A stretch of DNA of 64,000 bases from Geosiphon pyriformis (taxonomy: Eukaryota > Glomeromycota > Glomeromycetes > Archaeosporales > Geosiphonaceae): the NCBI GenBank assembly GCA_016748015.1, contig JAAOMT010000648.1:234659-298658 (forward strand), written 5' to 3'. Position numbers and translations under genes: made by a program. The notes beneath the pieces were generated by a model. The model worked only from the letters and a program-made list of their open reading frames with translations. It was not told the origin of the DNA and ran no database searches. Positions 38,606-51,119 of this stretch are shown piece after piece (the first letter of the stretch is position 1; every line of letters begins with the position of its first letter).

Positions 38606-41600
38606 ACGCTTCAAATGGATTAAAAAAAGTACTTTGAATCAGATAAATTATTGTTCAATAAAGTGTGAAAAACCAATGATTTTTGATGTTTTCTTAATGC
38701 GTTTTTAACCTTAAAAGTCTATATAACAAAAGCGTGACTATAAAACCTTGTTTGCAAGCAAAATATGGCCATAATTAATAATCAAACTCGAAAGTTGCAA
38801 TAATTCTCGGATATAGGGAGTTTGTTATTTTATCCATGTTATTTTACTCCTCATTATTTCTGCAATCATTTAATCCTGACTCCGAAATATGTGCAGCTAC
38901 CCTCACTTGTTCTGGTCCATTCTGACTTAGGTTGCATTCCTTAGGATATAATAGAGATAAGGTTTTTAAACTTTTTTTAAAGTCTTTTTTTGATGATACT
39001 GATGGCTTAACATTTTTGAAGTTTTCCGTTCCATGATTCCCAGGAAAAAATTGAGAATCTTCGATATCACTTTGGTTAATATTTTGAATGTTTGTTTTTG
39101 TCCAACTTTTAGATAATTGGATTGCTTGGATACATATCTTAGAACTACTATCGATATAAACAGAATGATTGTTAAATAAATGATAAAAGAGTTTGTTGAA
39201 TTTGGCAATTATTGGGGCGTAATCTTTTTCTGAACAAAGTCCAAAGATCAGGAAATTTTTAGCCTCAACTAAAAGGTTCTGATTTAGGGAACACAGAAAA
39301 AATTGATTTCATCAGTTTGAAAATCTCATACTAAACTTGTAATATATACAACATTTTCCAATAAATCTTTTGAAGCTTAATCCACAAATTTCTCAGCTGT
39401 TGAGTTAAAGCGAAGCTGATTAAGATATTTGACACATACAGAAAAGTTAAGATATAACTGTAAGAAGATTTTTTTTTACTATGTATGAAAGTATTTTATT
39501 AAAATATGATAGCATATGCAGTATTGGAAGCTGATATATATTACATCTCTTTAAAAATTATTCATTTTTTGATTAAATAGTTTTTATATTGACACCATTT
39601 AATAAATTTAGATATTTTATTTATGAATAATCAAGAAATAATTTTACGAGTTAATTAACGATGGGACTACGCTTGCAAGGTAAGCCTACAAATTAAACAC
39701 TTATGAATAAACCTTTTAATGTATTCTTTTTTAATTTGAGTAGGGTAAACGATAAAAACATAGGTGATAAATTTTTTCCTCTATTAATCAAAAAATACAC
39801 TAAATATTTATTTTTGTATTGAATCGCATAAATTATAATTTTACTAATAAAAATCAATCGGGAAGATATTATACAAATTTTGATATTCCCTGTGGTGATA
39901 ATAGAAGATCCATTATTAATTTGAATTGCTGAAAAAGAACAAAGAAAATGATTTAATTTTTTCACCTCTTTACAGATCAAAGTAACATCTCATTCAATGA
40001 ATAAGTTTTATCTTCAAATTGTTCCCAATTTCAATCTTTTTAACCATATTTATTTCTTGGAAAATGAATTTTCTACCCCAAATTTAACTTGATTACCTCT
40101 ATGGTGATTTTTTTTACACTTATCCAGCTTTCAATTAGTTAAAATAATGGTTAGCTGTGGCCAATATCAAATATTAAACGAAACATATTGTTAGATGCTT
40201 AGAGTTTCAAGGTTCATAAAAACCATAAAATTTTTTATCATCATAAATTCTTTAGAGTTGGTGACTTTAATTTTATAAAAAATTAAAGAATGGCTGAAAT
40301 TCAACAATAAATGAAATTCAAACAAAGAAAATAAAATGATAAACATACAATCAATGTCTTATTGAAATTAAATATAAAATGAAGTTATAACTGATTTGTT
40401 TAAAAATATTTTTTACAAATTTATTATGAATTGCAAAAAATTAAAGATAAAAAATTTATTTCAAAAATTTTTTTTTTTTAAAAAATACTTTTTAATATTG
40501 AATCTTTTTTGAAAAAAAAACTTGAATATAATAATTACTTATTATAAATTATTTTGATGAATTTTACTTTTATATACCTAAACCACTTGAAAATATAAAT
40601 TAAAAACTAATGTTTTTTATTTTATATTAATTAATTTTTTTCAGAAAAGTAAAAATCAAAAGTAATTATATTGAATTCAAATGTACATACATTATAATTG
40701 TTTATAATACAAGTAAAATAATTATTGAATAGAAAAAAAATGCAATTGATTTATTTTGTAATGTATATAAAAAGCTTCAAAGTAAACATAATATTATTCA
40801 TGAAAAAAAAACCCCCCATTTAAGCATTACATTTATTTATAATTTAACAATTTAAATTTTTTAATTATAAATTGTAAATTTTCACAAAAAATCTATTTAT
40901 CTTTTAGATAATATTATCATAAGCTGGCTAAATAACTTTGTAAAAACTATTTTAAGGAATAGTTAAACATGAGCAACAATGTATTGTTTTTTAAGACCCC
41001 TAGAGCTATGTAAACATTATTACATTTTTCGCTTTTGCTAACATTAAATTAGGAATGTGTTGGTTTTAATGTATGCGTTTTCAATGGAATTCTCCTAAAA
41101 TTTATTGAATCGTGTCAATTTCTGTTCTGAACAATAATTAGTCTCTTAAGTTTTTGTTCATAAAATTACTAGATTGATCAAATTTCCTTTCCAGGAATAC
41201 AAATATTTGATCAAAAATATTAATGCCACAAAATACGGGAGTCGAGAAAATCTTTTAAATGTTACATGTGTATTACACTAATTAGAAAATAGGATCTTTA
41301 TTTAGTTTTGATTAGGAAAAAGATATTAAGACAAATATTTGTTAAATATTTCCATTTACACCAGTTTATTTGTAATATTTAACCATATTCATTCACTAAA
41401 ATCTAAATTATCATAAAAATTCACAGAATGAGTTCTGCATGGATATTAGATTCTCTAATTAATATCAGATTCTTTAAAATATATGATCGAAAAGCTTATT
41501 ATAATTTGTTTGTTTGGGTTATAAATTTAATTGAATTTGGCTTTTAAGGTCACTCTAACAAAAAGAAATAATAGGGATTTATTTATCAAGGAGACTTATT

Positions 41601-42057
41601 AGGTGAATTTCATCGGCATCAAGTTTCCCAAGTCCTTTTCACGAATTTTCATAGGCCTAGAATTTTTCAAAAGAACAATTAGGTCATCAAATGGAAAGTT
41701 TTTTTAATCGTCTTGTATTTTTTTTTAGTGAAAATATGATAGATTTATTTTTCCTCTAATATGATCTTAAACAATTCTAAAAAGAAATGAATGGCGACAA
41801 ATTGGAAATCCAATTTTCCAGACATTAAATAATGATAATTACTATATGTACCACGCTTATTTTTTTTTAAACTAAAAGTTTGGGAATAAGCCTGCCTGAC
41901 TAGAATTGAAACGTTTCAGCCGTTTCTGTAAATAATCATCATCTTAATCTATATTTTTACTCTTAAATAAGATAGAAACTTGATGGGGAAAATTATAATT
42001 ACATGAGAATGGCAATACAATAAAATGTTCAAACTTGTTCTGAATAAAAATCTAAAT
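38606..42057. other. 3.4 kb gene-poor region between convergent L9 and L10
   Basis: Mostly A/T tracts, densest at 40430-40870. The only coding-like feature is the minus-strand open frame at 38844-39268, listed separately. Other short frames, such as minus strand 39693-39980, look compositional. Confidence 0.4.
38844..39268 (-). other. coding-like open frame without start codon, possible orphan terminal exon
   Basis: About 140 codons are open on the minus strand from a plausible acceptor (CTTTTAG ending at 39269) to a TAA at 38844. There is no ATG in this frame and it is not similar to the overlapping hydrophobic frame at 38966-39208, which also lacks an ATG. The composition is mixed rather than AT-driven, with stretches such as GLCSEKDYAPIIAKFNKLF, and it ends SGLNDCRNNEE. 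I do not recognise a family. The ending ECN...H...NDC loosely recalls the lipase tail exon. It could be the last exon of an unrecognised gene or a rearranged relic. Confidence 0.3.
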
Positions 42058-43632
42058 TCATGTATCCAGAAATTGGGCAACCTCTGGGTTCTTGCTACAA
42101 TCTCCCATTACAATGTTCACATAAGGTCCCAAGTGTGCAGATTTACTTTGAATTTCTTCAATTTCTTGTCCAGCATTACACAACTATTTATAAAATTCAA
42201 AATGCCATTATCAAAAAATTGGTTTAATTTTTTTTAGCAACTTTCAAAATAGGTTAACATTAAATGTCTATTAAACTAACCTTATTTTCAGATTTATCTG
42301 TTCCTCTTGGGCAGTAGTAAAGCCCATAAGATTCATAATCTTTTTGTGAATCATAACCAGAATCTGGCCCTGGACAATCACATGATTCATTAGAAAGCCA
42401 AAATTCACTGCCACTGTGTTGAAAGGTATTTTTTTTGGGGGGAAATCTGGGAACATAATCATTGGTGTGAGTTATTCGAACTACTGTGATAACTTCATCC
42501 ACAAATTCAGCGAAATATCGGTTCCCTAGACGAGGTTGGCCAAACGTTACTGCTACCGCATGAACGCTATTAGGGTTACGGGTTCCCAAAGGGGATATTG
42601 TATGGTATTTTAGTTTAAATGCCAGCCCTGCAAGAACAGCATATGCTAATTTACAATTTGTAATTTATAAAAAGATTAATCATATTATTCTCAAAATTAA
42701 TTATAATTTCTGAAATTAAATTTTTTTAATTGCTTACCCCCACCAATTCCATGTCCCACAAAGTGTAATCTTTCAGCAGAATACGGTGTTATACGATTAG
42801 CGAATTTAACCATTTTCCAAATCTTTTCAAAAAGTCTTGGTTTCATTGTTTCGACGTCTTGAAGCCAACGTTCATCAACTAAATTCTTTGGATCCCACTT
42901 CCACATTTTAGCGTTTTGTGGCTCAGGATATTGTGTCAGACATATCGTCCTCGTCTTCCATTGGTCCAGATTATAAATTGCACCTTTGAAAAATACAATT
43001 ATATTTTTGGTTTTTTGGTCACGGAAAACGTCAGCTTTAGAAATATTTTTAGAAATATTAACTTTTTAGTCAATTTTTCATTATATTTTATTTTTTTTAA
43101 AAAAAAAGGATAAAAGTTTAATATTATTCGAACCTTTGACTTCAGACCGTTTGAGGAGGGCTCCAATTTCATTATGAGAAGTACAATAAGCGTAACTGGT
43201 ATCAATAGCAAATCTTGCTATCCTTTTGAAAGAAACACTATTTCGTGGTAAAAAATATTTTTTTGCAGGATCTGGATTTTCATGAAATATCTTTTGAAAT
43301 AGGTTTACATTCCGAATCCAAGGAAATAAGGTGGCATTGTTGATTCTTGGTATCCTTTTAGATAATTGATGAGAGGTATAACTCGTTGAAGATGGTTTAG
43401 AATGGGTAGGAAGGAAATTTAGAGTTGAAAATTTTGAGGGCTGTGATGCAGTATGGCTAAAAAATTTTTCTCCATAGGCCCTTTTTAAATTAACTATAAA
43501 ATTTTTATTGCTTTTAACTAAATTATTTTTTAAAAGTTGACCAATTGTAAAAGAAAGCGACAAAAAAATTGCAAGAAAAAACAATCTGGGTATTAATTTT
43601 GAGTTGAAAAGTGAGTGTGTTTTTGATGACAT
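42058..43632 (-). CDS. class 3 lipase-fold protein L10, nucleophile Ser replaced by Gly
   Basis: Exons in transcription order: 43632-43134, 43034-42738, 42645-42281 and 42183-42058; 428 residues. First in-frame ATG at 43632. Anchor LFFLAIFLSLSFTIG (about 17-31), then a Ser/Thr-rich linker and RIARFAIDTSYAYC. Exon 2: NIIVFFKGAIYN, DERWLQDVETM and the elbow FVGHGIGG (Gly for Ser). Exon 3: AVTFGQPRLGN, THTNDYVPRFPP (Asp), ESCDC and YYCPRG. Tail: LCNAGQE, AHLGPYVN (His) and MGDC. The first donor (GTTCGA) is weak, but it is the one that keeps the frame and the common intron position. Confidence 0.9.
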
Positions 43633-45961
43633 TTTAAATTTGTTCGTAAAAATAAAAAAATTGGTTTTAATTTTTTTTGATGAACACTTTAATGATCCCC
43701 CCACCCTTTTTATTTATTTTTGAAAACGGAAAATGTATACTAGAATCTTTAAATGTTAAAAACAAATGAAAAATTTGATAAATTTAATCAGCGTAAATCT
43801 TGAGCAAATTTGTTAGCCGAATCATACCGGCCCCCTGAAGCTCCCAATTCATTATAAACAATGATATATGATTACTAAAAAAAGAGATGAAAGATTAATT
43901 AAAAACAAAAAAACATTGGTCATAAAATATTCCTGTAATTTTTTAAAATTTAGCAAAAGTTTTCTCCAATAAGCTAAATTTTTATTGGCATGTGTAAACT
44001 TTAAATTCCCAATTCTAAGTGTGTCCAATTTAGCATCATTCACTAACAGATGAGATTAATTGGTGTACAATTTTTACATTACTCATATTCGATAATATCA
44101 AAAAATTTTATTATTGTCTGACCGAACAAAACTTTTTTTAAGTGGTGGATCTCATTCTTAAATCAAATATATATTGCAAAGTTCAAATTTAGTAATTCTC
44201 AAATAATATAAAACTTAAATTTGTTTATTTAGATCTCCTTGGACAAAAAAACACGTGTAATAGTAAAATAGGATCATCTTCATTCACGAAATTATATAGT
44301 CATCCCAAAAATTTTGTCATTCGGAAAGCTTATTCAGAGTTTACGTTTAGTTTACGGATTATCAAATTCCCAATCATATGAGTTTCCATTGAAATGTGAA
44401 AAGACAATTGGTTCTGAAATGAACTTTTATTTTGATCGAAATATTACTATATTTTAATGTTTTCTTCTGTGACTTTTTAATCAAGGAAAAATACTTGCCG
44501 TTTTAATTCGAGATTCTTTGAAAGTGGAAGAGTAATAGAAATTTGCAGATCATACAAATATTTTTTCAACTCAATGGTTGATTGAAATAGTGACAGATTT
44601 TATTATTTTAGTTTGACGTCATGATTTATTGACATATTTTCATGAATCTATGTTTTAACCAGATCCATTTTCCCAAGATTTCTTGTATTAAATTTTAAAG
44701 GAACAAATCAAACTTAAAACTATTCATCAATCTCTTTTTAAGATTGTGTGAACTTTTTCGTTCATTCTTTAAATGATCTTCTAGATGACACGAAAAAACG
44801 TGTTGAAATTCATAAATTTATAAATCCTTTTTTTGATTGAAAAACAGTAATTAAGAAAACAAAGGTTCTTCAACAATAGTAAAAAACTGGGGAAAATGTT
44901 TTCAAAAATGAGATTTAGATTATCAGTGAAACTCGATGGTGGTCAATAATTTTATCCGTAATAAAAATTATTTCCGGAACTATGATCTCTAAAAATAATG
45001 AGTTTTACACATTGGGTTCTGATTTCATGACAAATAAAATCTATATTTTTTTTCATGAGCTTTGATATTAGACAACAAATTAGGTTTGGTCTAATATAAT
45101 TTTGATACCTTTTTATTAATCTTCTTAGATTTTAACAAATTAAAAGCAAAATAATGTTTTTAAAATTATCTACATAAGCTTTGTTGAACTTTTTCAATTT
45201 TCTCTTTGGATTAATGAATATCAAATATATAAATTATATATATATTTAATTTTTATTTTTTAATTTATTCAAAAAATTTTTAAAAGAATTTTTAAATAAA
45301 AGAATTATTAATGAAAAATTATTTAATAATGAGAAAATATTTTTTTTTATTACTGTTTTGAAAATAACAATTTTTAAAATAAATTTGAATCAAAATAATT
45401 ATTATATTTTTTAAAATAAAATAAATTTTTATTTAAATTTAATTAAAACTTAAATAAAGGTTTTAAATTTTAATTTTAATTTAATCAAAAATTTTTTTAA
45501 AAAAATTAAATTTCAAATTTTTATTATGTAAATGTTTTTTTTTCTTTTAAAAAAATTGTTTTAATTAAGTGAAAATATTTCACTATCAACTTTAATGTTT
45601 TTATCAATTTTTAAATTTCAAATTAATTTAAATATGCAAATTAAGCATTAAAAATATTCAAATTAAACTCTTGAGTGATTACTGAACTGAATCGAATTGT
45701 GATACATGAGAAAAATCTCTTATATTATTGGTCAGAAAATTTTTATAAATATTTTCCCAAACATGAATCTAAAGCAAAAAAATTGTTAGCATCAAAGCTC
45801 ATTACCAGATTAGCCTTAGGGAAAATTTTTAGAAAAATCTATTTTTTGCCATATATATACTTTTCTTGGAAATTGGGTTTGCTCTTGTTAAAAATTTATT
45901 TAAGCTTTACCTTTTTTTGAGGGGTACCAATAACCAGAAACAGAATCTTTTAAATTGAAAC
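43633..45961. other. 2.3 kb gene-poor region upstream of L10
   Basis: AT-rich, with long A/T tracts at 45240-45560. At 43800-44043 on the minus strand there are two coding-like pieces, one ending GGRYDSANKFAQDLR before a stop. They could be the last exons of a lost gene, but no family is recognised. The + strand frame at 45675-45920 is not supported. Confidence 0.35.
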
Positions 45962-47491
45962 TTAAAAAAATATCTTATATGGAGATCCTCTTTCCAAACT
46001 GCATTCCCCTATATTGATTCCAAAATAAGGCCCTTTGTGTGCTTTTAATTCTTCTTCGAGGGTACCCTTTTGACCTAAATTACATTGCTATTTTTAAAGG
46101 ATAAAAAACTTTAAATTAGACACCCAAAAATTCTGAATATTCTAAACCTAATCCAATACTAACCGGATTTTCAAAAAAGCCAGCAGGTTGAGGATATTCT
46201 CCATTGCAAAAATAAATCTGAAAATCTTCAGCGGACTCGACTGTTTTAATTTGACTTTTATATGAACAATCACAAGATTGATTTGGTATCCAAAACTCAT
46301 TCCCACTATGTCCAAATATATCTTGATTCATGAAAAGCCTTGGAATAAAATCATTGCTATGAGTGATTCGGTGTAAATTCTGTTCAAATTTTGCGCTTGC
46401 AAGTTTTGCAAAGTCTTTGTTGCCCGTCCGTGGTTGTCCAAAAGTGAACACTGTGACAAGTATATCCACATCTAAATCATGAAATGTTGGGCCTTGTTGA
46501 TCATACTCCTCTTGCAAGGCTAAAGCGGCAATTACTGCATATGCTGGAAAAATGAGAAATAATGTTATTGAGGAAAAATGGAATTTGGAAATTTTAGCAA
46601 AGAAACATACCTCCACCGACACCATGACCGACAAATCTTACGTTTACATATGGAATGAAATCGTCCCATAAATGAGCAATACTATCACTCCAAGTTTTAA
46701 GTAGAGATCGAATCCTGTTGAAGAGTCTTGGTTTCATTTTTTTCACATCAGAACTCCAACTTTTATCAACTTTGGCTTTGGTTCCGATTTTATAATTTTT
46801 AAGGGAAATATTTCTTGCTTTCCATTTTTGTAATGTTAATTCTTGTCCTCGAAAGTATGCAACTATCTCTTTGTTTCGACTATCAAGAAACACATCGGCT
46901 GAAAGTTCAAAAAAATACATTTGAAAAAATAGAAATTTTTACAACTTTTTTTAATTTTCAAAATTTACACCTACCGACTACACCTTTTTGCTTAATTCCC
47001 ACTCGATTTTCATTGAAGCAATAAGCAAAATTAGCAGCCCTAGCCATTCTTGGAAATGGTTCCAAAACATATTGATTAATCACCAGGTATTTTTCTGGAT
47101 ATCCATCTTTTAATGGTTTTGTAAATGTTGTTGATGATTTAGTTTGCCGTTTGAGCTTTGTTTTTGAGCCATGAAACTGATGAAAAGGTTCACTATTATT
47201 TAAATTTTGTGATTTACTTGACTTTGAGGTTGTGAATGAATAATTAAGTTGGCTAAAATTTTTATTTTCGTAGCTAACTCTATAATACATTAAGACTGAA
47301 TCATTAATAATAAACTTTGGTTCAACCTTTGCCATTAGAATCCCAAATTTGTTCAAGTAGATTGTGTAAAACACTAAGAATACCAAAAATAAGTAGATCA
47401 AAATTTCCAGAATATATTTGAGTAAATATCTACTTTCATACTTTCGCTGAGATGCAAGTAAATTTCTCTCTGATCTTGGCTCGTATCTCAT
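45962..47491 (-). CDS. class 3 lipase-fold protein L11, nucleophile Ser replaced by Gly
   Basis: Exons in transcription order: 47491-46975, 46898-46611, 46543-46164 and 46087-45962; 436 residues. A basic cytosolic-like N terminus (RYEPRSERN) comes before a strong anchor, IYLFLVFLVFYTIYL (about 32-46), fitting a type II membrane protein. Linker rich in Ser and Lys; entry motif RMARAANFAYC. Exon 2: EIVAYFRGQELTLQKW, VDKSWSSDVKKM and the elbow FVGHGVGG (Gly for Ser). Exon 3: TFGQPRTGN, THSNDFIPRLF (Asp), QSCDC and YFCNGE. Tail: QCNLGQ, AHKGPYFG (His) and GEC. Head-to-tail with L10, L12 and L13 on the minus strand. Confidence 0.92.
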
Positions 47492-48497
47492 CAGTTAAAA
47501 TTTTATTTATTTTACTTTGGGGTTTTCAAAAAATTGGTTCAATAAAACTTTTCAGACTCTATTTAAACACACATGAGATCCAATAAAATAAATATAAACA
47601 GATTAATATTTTTTTTTGACGAACAAAAATTTAATAAAATTTATTTATACGGAGAAACCAAATTTTCTTTTCCTTAAAGTTATCCTATGTAGAAAGACTT
47701 TTTACTGTATATATCAGATTATTTTGAAATTAGTCGGGATTAATTATGATAACACGAAAAAATTTTAATATTTTATTAAAAAAATCAATAATTTAAGTTC
47801 AATTTCCTTTTCATTTGAATTTTTTTGCGAGTTCCGAGTTTCCTCGCAAATCCAAAAGATCGATGTTTGCTTTTTTTTGAGAAAATTGTTTTCTAAAGTA
47901 CGAATTTGATGGCAAAACTTCTGGATTAGGGATTTGCAGGCAAAGATTTTATTGATATTGGGATATAATTTAGATTTTTATGATAAATATTAACTTGAAT
48001 AGGAAAAGGAAGGTAAATAAAACAAAATTCCTTTGAAATTCAGAGTAATGAACTAGTATAGCAATCACCATAATTCTTACGAGTCATTACTATAATTAAT
48101 ATATATATTCAATAAATCTTGTCCCACGGAAACTTTTAAATCGATATGTATTTTGAACATCTAGAGGAATCAATCTATTAGACTATTTCAAAGCAAACTA
48201 TATCAACCATGAATGGATTAAATATTCTCCCCTTCTCCTTCTCCTTCCCCTTCCCCTTCCCCTTCCCCTTCCCCTTCCCCTTCCCCTTCCCCCCTTAAAA
48301 GCTTTAATAGATGCAAAATGTAAACTTTGATTTTTAATTTTTTTCGATTCATTATTTGAGCCAATAAATTTCATAGAGAAGCCTGAGCTGGTACTTCTTA
48401 CACGCAATGGGATATATTAAATAGCCAGAATAGTTGTAACGTTTTTCAATCCATATCATTATAAAATAAAAATTTAAAGCTTAAATTATTCAGAATT
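47492..48497. other. intergenic with hexanucleotide repeat
   Basis: 1 kb between the L12 3' end and the L11 start. It contains the CCTTCC repeat listed separately. The minus-strand frame over it (48198-48407) only translates the repeat. Confidence 0.6.
48227..48295. repeat. pyrimidine repeat (CCCCTT/CTCCTT)n
   Basis: About 70 bases of pure pyrimidine on the + strand, mainly CCCCTT units with CTCCTT at the left end. It is a striking GC-rich island in AT-rich surroundings, 200-270 bases upstream of the L12 stop codon in + coordinates, so downstream of L12 in its own direction. Confidence 0.95.
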
Positions 48498-50068
48498 CTA
48501 TAGATGAGGGCAAATCATCATATAACTAAAGTACGGCCCATAATGGTTTAATTTAGAGTCACCTTTCAAGTTGGGTACAGAATTATTGCAAAGCTTAGAA
48601 TAAAAAATTATTTGGAGAGTTAATTTAAGTTGTAACTTTAAAAGTGTTAAAAATTATAAAAAAGTTAATTACCGTGGATTCGTTTACACCAGAATTCAAG
48701 CTAATGTCTTTACACTCAAATACTTGATAAATCTCTGGACAGTCACATGAAAAAGAAATCCAGAACTCTGTTTCATAATGCACGTAACCTGCTCTTCCTT
48801 TCTTTTCAGGGAACTGAGATACGTAATCATCGGTATGCGTGACTCGATAAATTGTTCCAAGTTTATTCTTTACATGTTGAGCAAAAAAACTATTTCCAAT
48901 TCGAGGGCTTCCAAATGTATACACCTTCACCTCAAATTCATGTGTAAAGCGAGGGATATATTGAAGTTCTAAAGCAGTAAATGTAGCATAAACTAGAAGA
49001 ATGACAGAGTAAAAATAAGCAGAATTTTTAGGGAAAATTTTTCAAAAAATTTTACAAATCAGAACTCAATATCAAATAGCTTTAAAAGAGGAGAAAACAA
49101 AATTTATATATATATATTTATAATCCAAACCTCCAGCTATTCCATGCCCTATCAACGTAATCTTTTTGTGGCTGTACAATAAATCTTTAATTTTTTCTTT
49201 AACTTTGTGTGATACATTTGAATAATCTTCCCAAAAATAGGCGTCAACTAATCCGAGTTCCAAATAAGGATAATTAACCATTTTTTGGGGTCTGCCTTCC
49301 CATTGCATTTTGTTTAACTCCAATTCTTTAAAAAAAAATATAATTTCATCGGCAATCACCTCAGCTTTCCCTAGATAATTAATAAAACTTTTTTTTTTTA
49401 ATTTCATATTATTTGAAACTTTACAATAAAAACAATTTACCATATAATCCTTTCATCAACATGTCATCTGCACTTTCCAGGCAATAAGCTTTTTGTGCAT
49501 AACTGGCGTAAAATCGAAAATCCGCAATCAGTTTTTCATCAGTGACTAAATTTTTATACTGAGAATTTATATCTGTGATTCTATTATCCTTTAAATCATC
49601 TCCATAATCATATTTCGACCTTTTTTGCCACGAAATATTTTCAAAGGATCTTGTAATATTAGATGAAATGACTTTTTGGGAAAATCTTTGATGTTTATTT
49701 GTAAGTTCCTGAGGTTTTCTAAAGCTTTTGTTATCATTTTGCGATATGTTAAAATAAATTTTGAAAGGTTTTTTTTGAAATGTATTGGATATATTTTTTT
49801 TGAAATCCCTCAAAGGCTCTTGTTCTGCTTCAACATTTGAGGTGTCCCTTCTCGTATGAAAACCTGGTTTAAATTTTATTTCACCAGAATACCCAGAAGA
49901 AAACAGTATAAAGAGTAACCATCCTAAAATTAAACTTTTTAAGATAATAGGAAATTTTTTCCAAAATTGTTGCTTATACGAAAAAGATTCAAATATGAAT
50001 TGCTTCCTATTTCGATTTGAAGCAGGGTGAGATTTTGTAAAATCCAAGCAAACAAAATGCTTATTCAT
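48498..50068 (-). CDS. class 3 lipase-fold protein L12, elbow GHGIAG
   Basis: Exons in transcription order: 50068-49441, 49370-49131, 48992-48673 and 48593-48498; 427 residues. Anchor SLILGWLLFILFSSG (about 45-59), then a long charged linker of some 130 residues and RFYASYAQKAYC. Exon 2: EVIADEIIFFFKELELN and the elbow LIGHGIAG, with Gly for Ser and Ala for the first closing Gly, as in L9. Exon 3: VYTFGSPRIGN, THTDDYVSQFP (Asp), FSCDC and FECKD. Tail: LCNNSV, NHYGPYFS (His) and MICPHL. Exon 2 may begin at 49370 or six bases later, since both acceptors keep the frame. The second donor is GTTTGG. Confidence 0.9.
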
Positions 50069-51088
50069 TGAAAATGATTTGCATAGTTAGGAACTAAATT
50101 TTGTTTATGGGGGATTATTATATATATATATATGTACTTATACTTTTCTAAACTTCATTCAAGAAGGAGAAATGTTAGATTGATTATCTGAAGAGGTTTT
50201 TATCGGGAAATTTAATGATTCGTTTTAGATGATCGACCATTTCGTGAGAAGGAAATTTTTACTTTTGAAACGAGTAGTTAAGTTTTCATGATTGTTGATA
50301 GCCTTCTCTAACAAGTTTTTTTAATTAAAAATAAGTGAAAAATTTTTTTTTTTTAAGTGAATAAAGATCTTAAAAAGTTTTAAGCAACTTTCTTTAAATA
50401 ATAAAAGGGATTAAATACATCAACGCGATTTTAAGAATCATTTCTTTTTGATTTTAAATTTTAATATTGATTGACCTCCAATGTCTTTTGGGAATAATTT
50501 CATTTGATGAACGTGAATAAATTTAAGTGAGAAAAAAAAATATGATTCAATTAATAAAATATTAATATTAATTTGTGAATATATCGATTGAAATACCTAG
50601 AAAAAAGTTTCAAATTTTGAACTTTATTAATAAAAAATAAATTAATTCAAGAACCAAAGTAAAAATTAATTAACAATAAATAAAAAGTGTGTGAAAAAAT
50701 TTTTGCCTAAAATTAAAAATTCAAATGAAAAGTTTTTAAGATTTTGTTTTCGGTCATTTCATAGACAAAATTTCATGTTAAATATTTTACTGGTTTTTTT
50801 TTTAAATATAAACAGATTGCTCGAATGTAATAGTACATTTTTTATCTGAAAAAAATTTTTATAAAAAAATATATATAATATATTATTATTATTTATATTT
50901 ATAATTTCTTTTTGAAATTCTTTTTTTTTTTTTTTTTCAGTAATTATTTTGATGATTTAATTTATTTTTTTATTTTAATCATCTTTTATTATTATCTTAT
51001 TAATCTCATTACATATTTATTTCTTTATTTTGTTTACTAATATATTAAATATGTTTATGAAAAAACTGTAAAAAGGAATAAAATAAAG

Positions 51089-51119
<31 letters not shown>

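Noticed and set aside
38966-39208. Hydrophobic minus-strand frame resembling a lipase anchor
   Set aside because: It starts at a TTG directly after a stop, has no ATG before its hydrophobic part, and overlaps another frame with more coding-like composition.
39693-39980. Minus-strand hydrophobic frame of 95 codons
   Set aside because: Composition follows the AT-rich DNA (Ile, Lys, Phe, Leu); no motif or splice context.
45675-45920. Plus-strand frame of 81 codons upstream of L11's 3' end
   Set aside because: No ATG at its start, compositional Lys/Leu/Phe bias, no family resemblance.
48198-48407. Minus-strand Gly-Arg repeat protein
   Set aside because: The frame merely translates the pyrimidine repeat; flanks are not coding-like.
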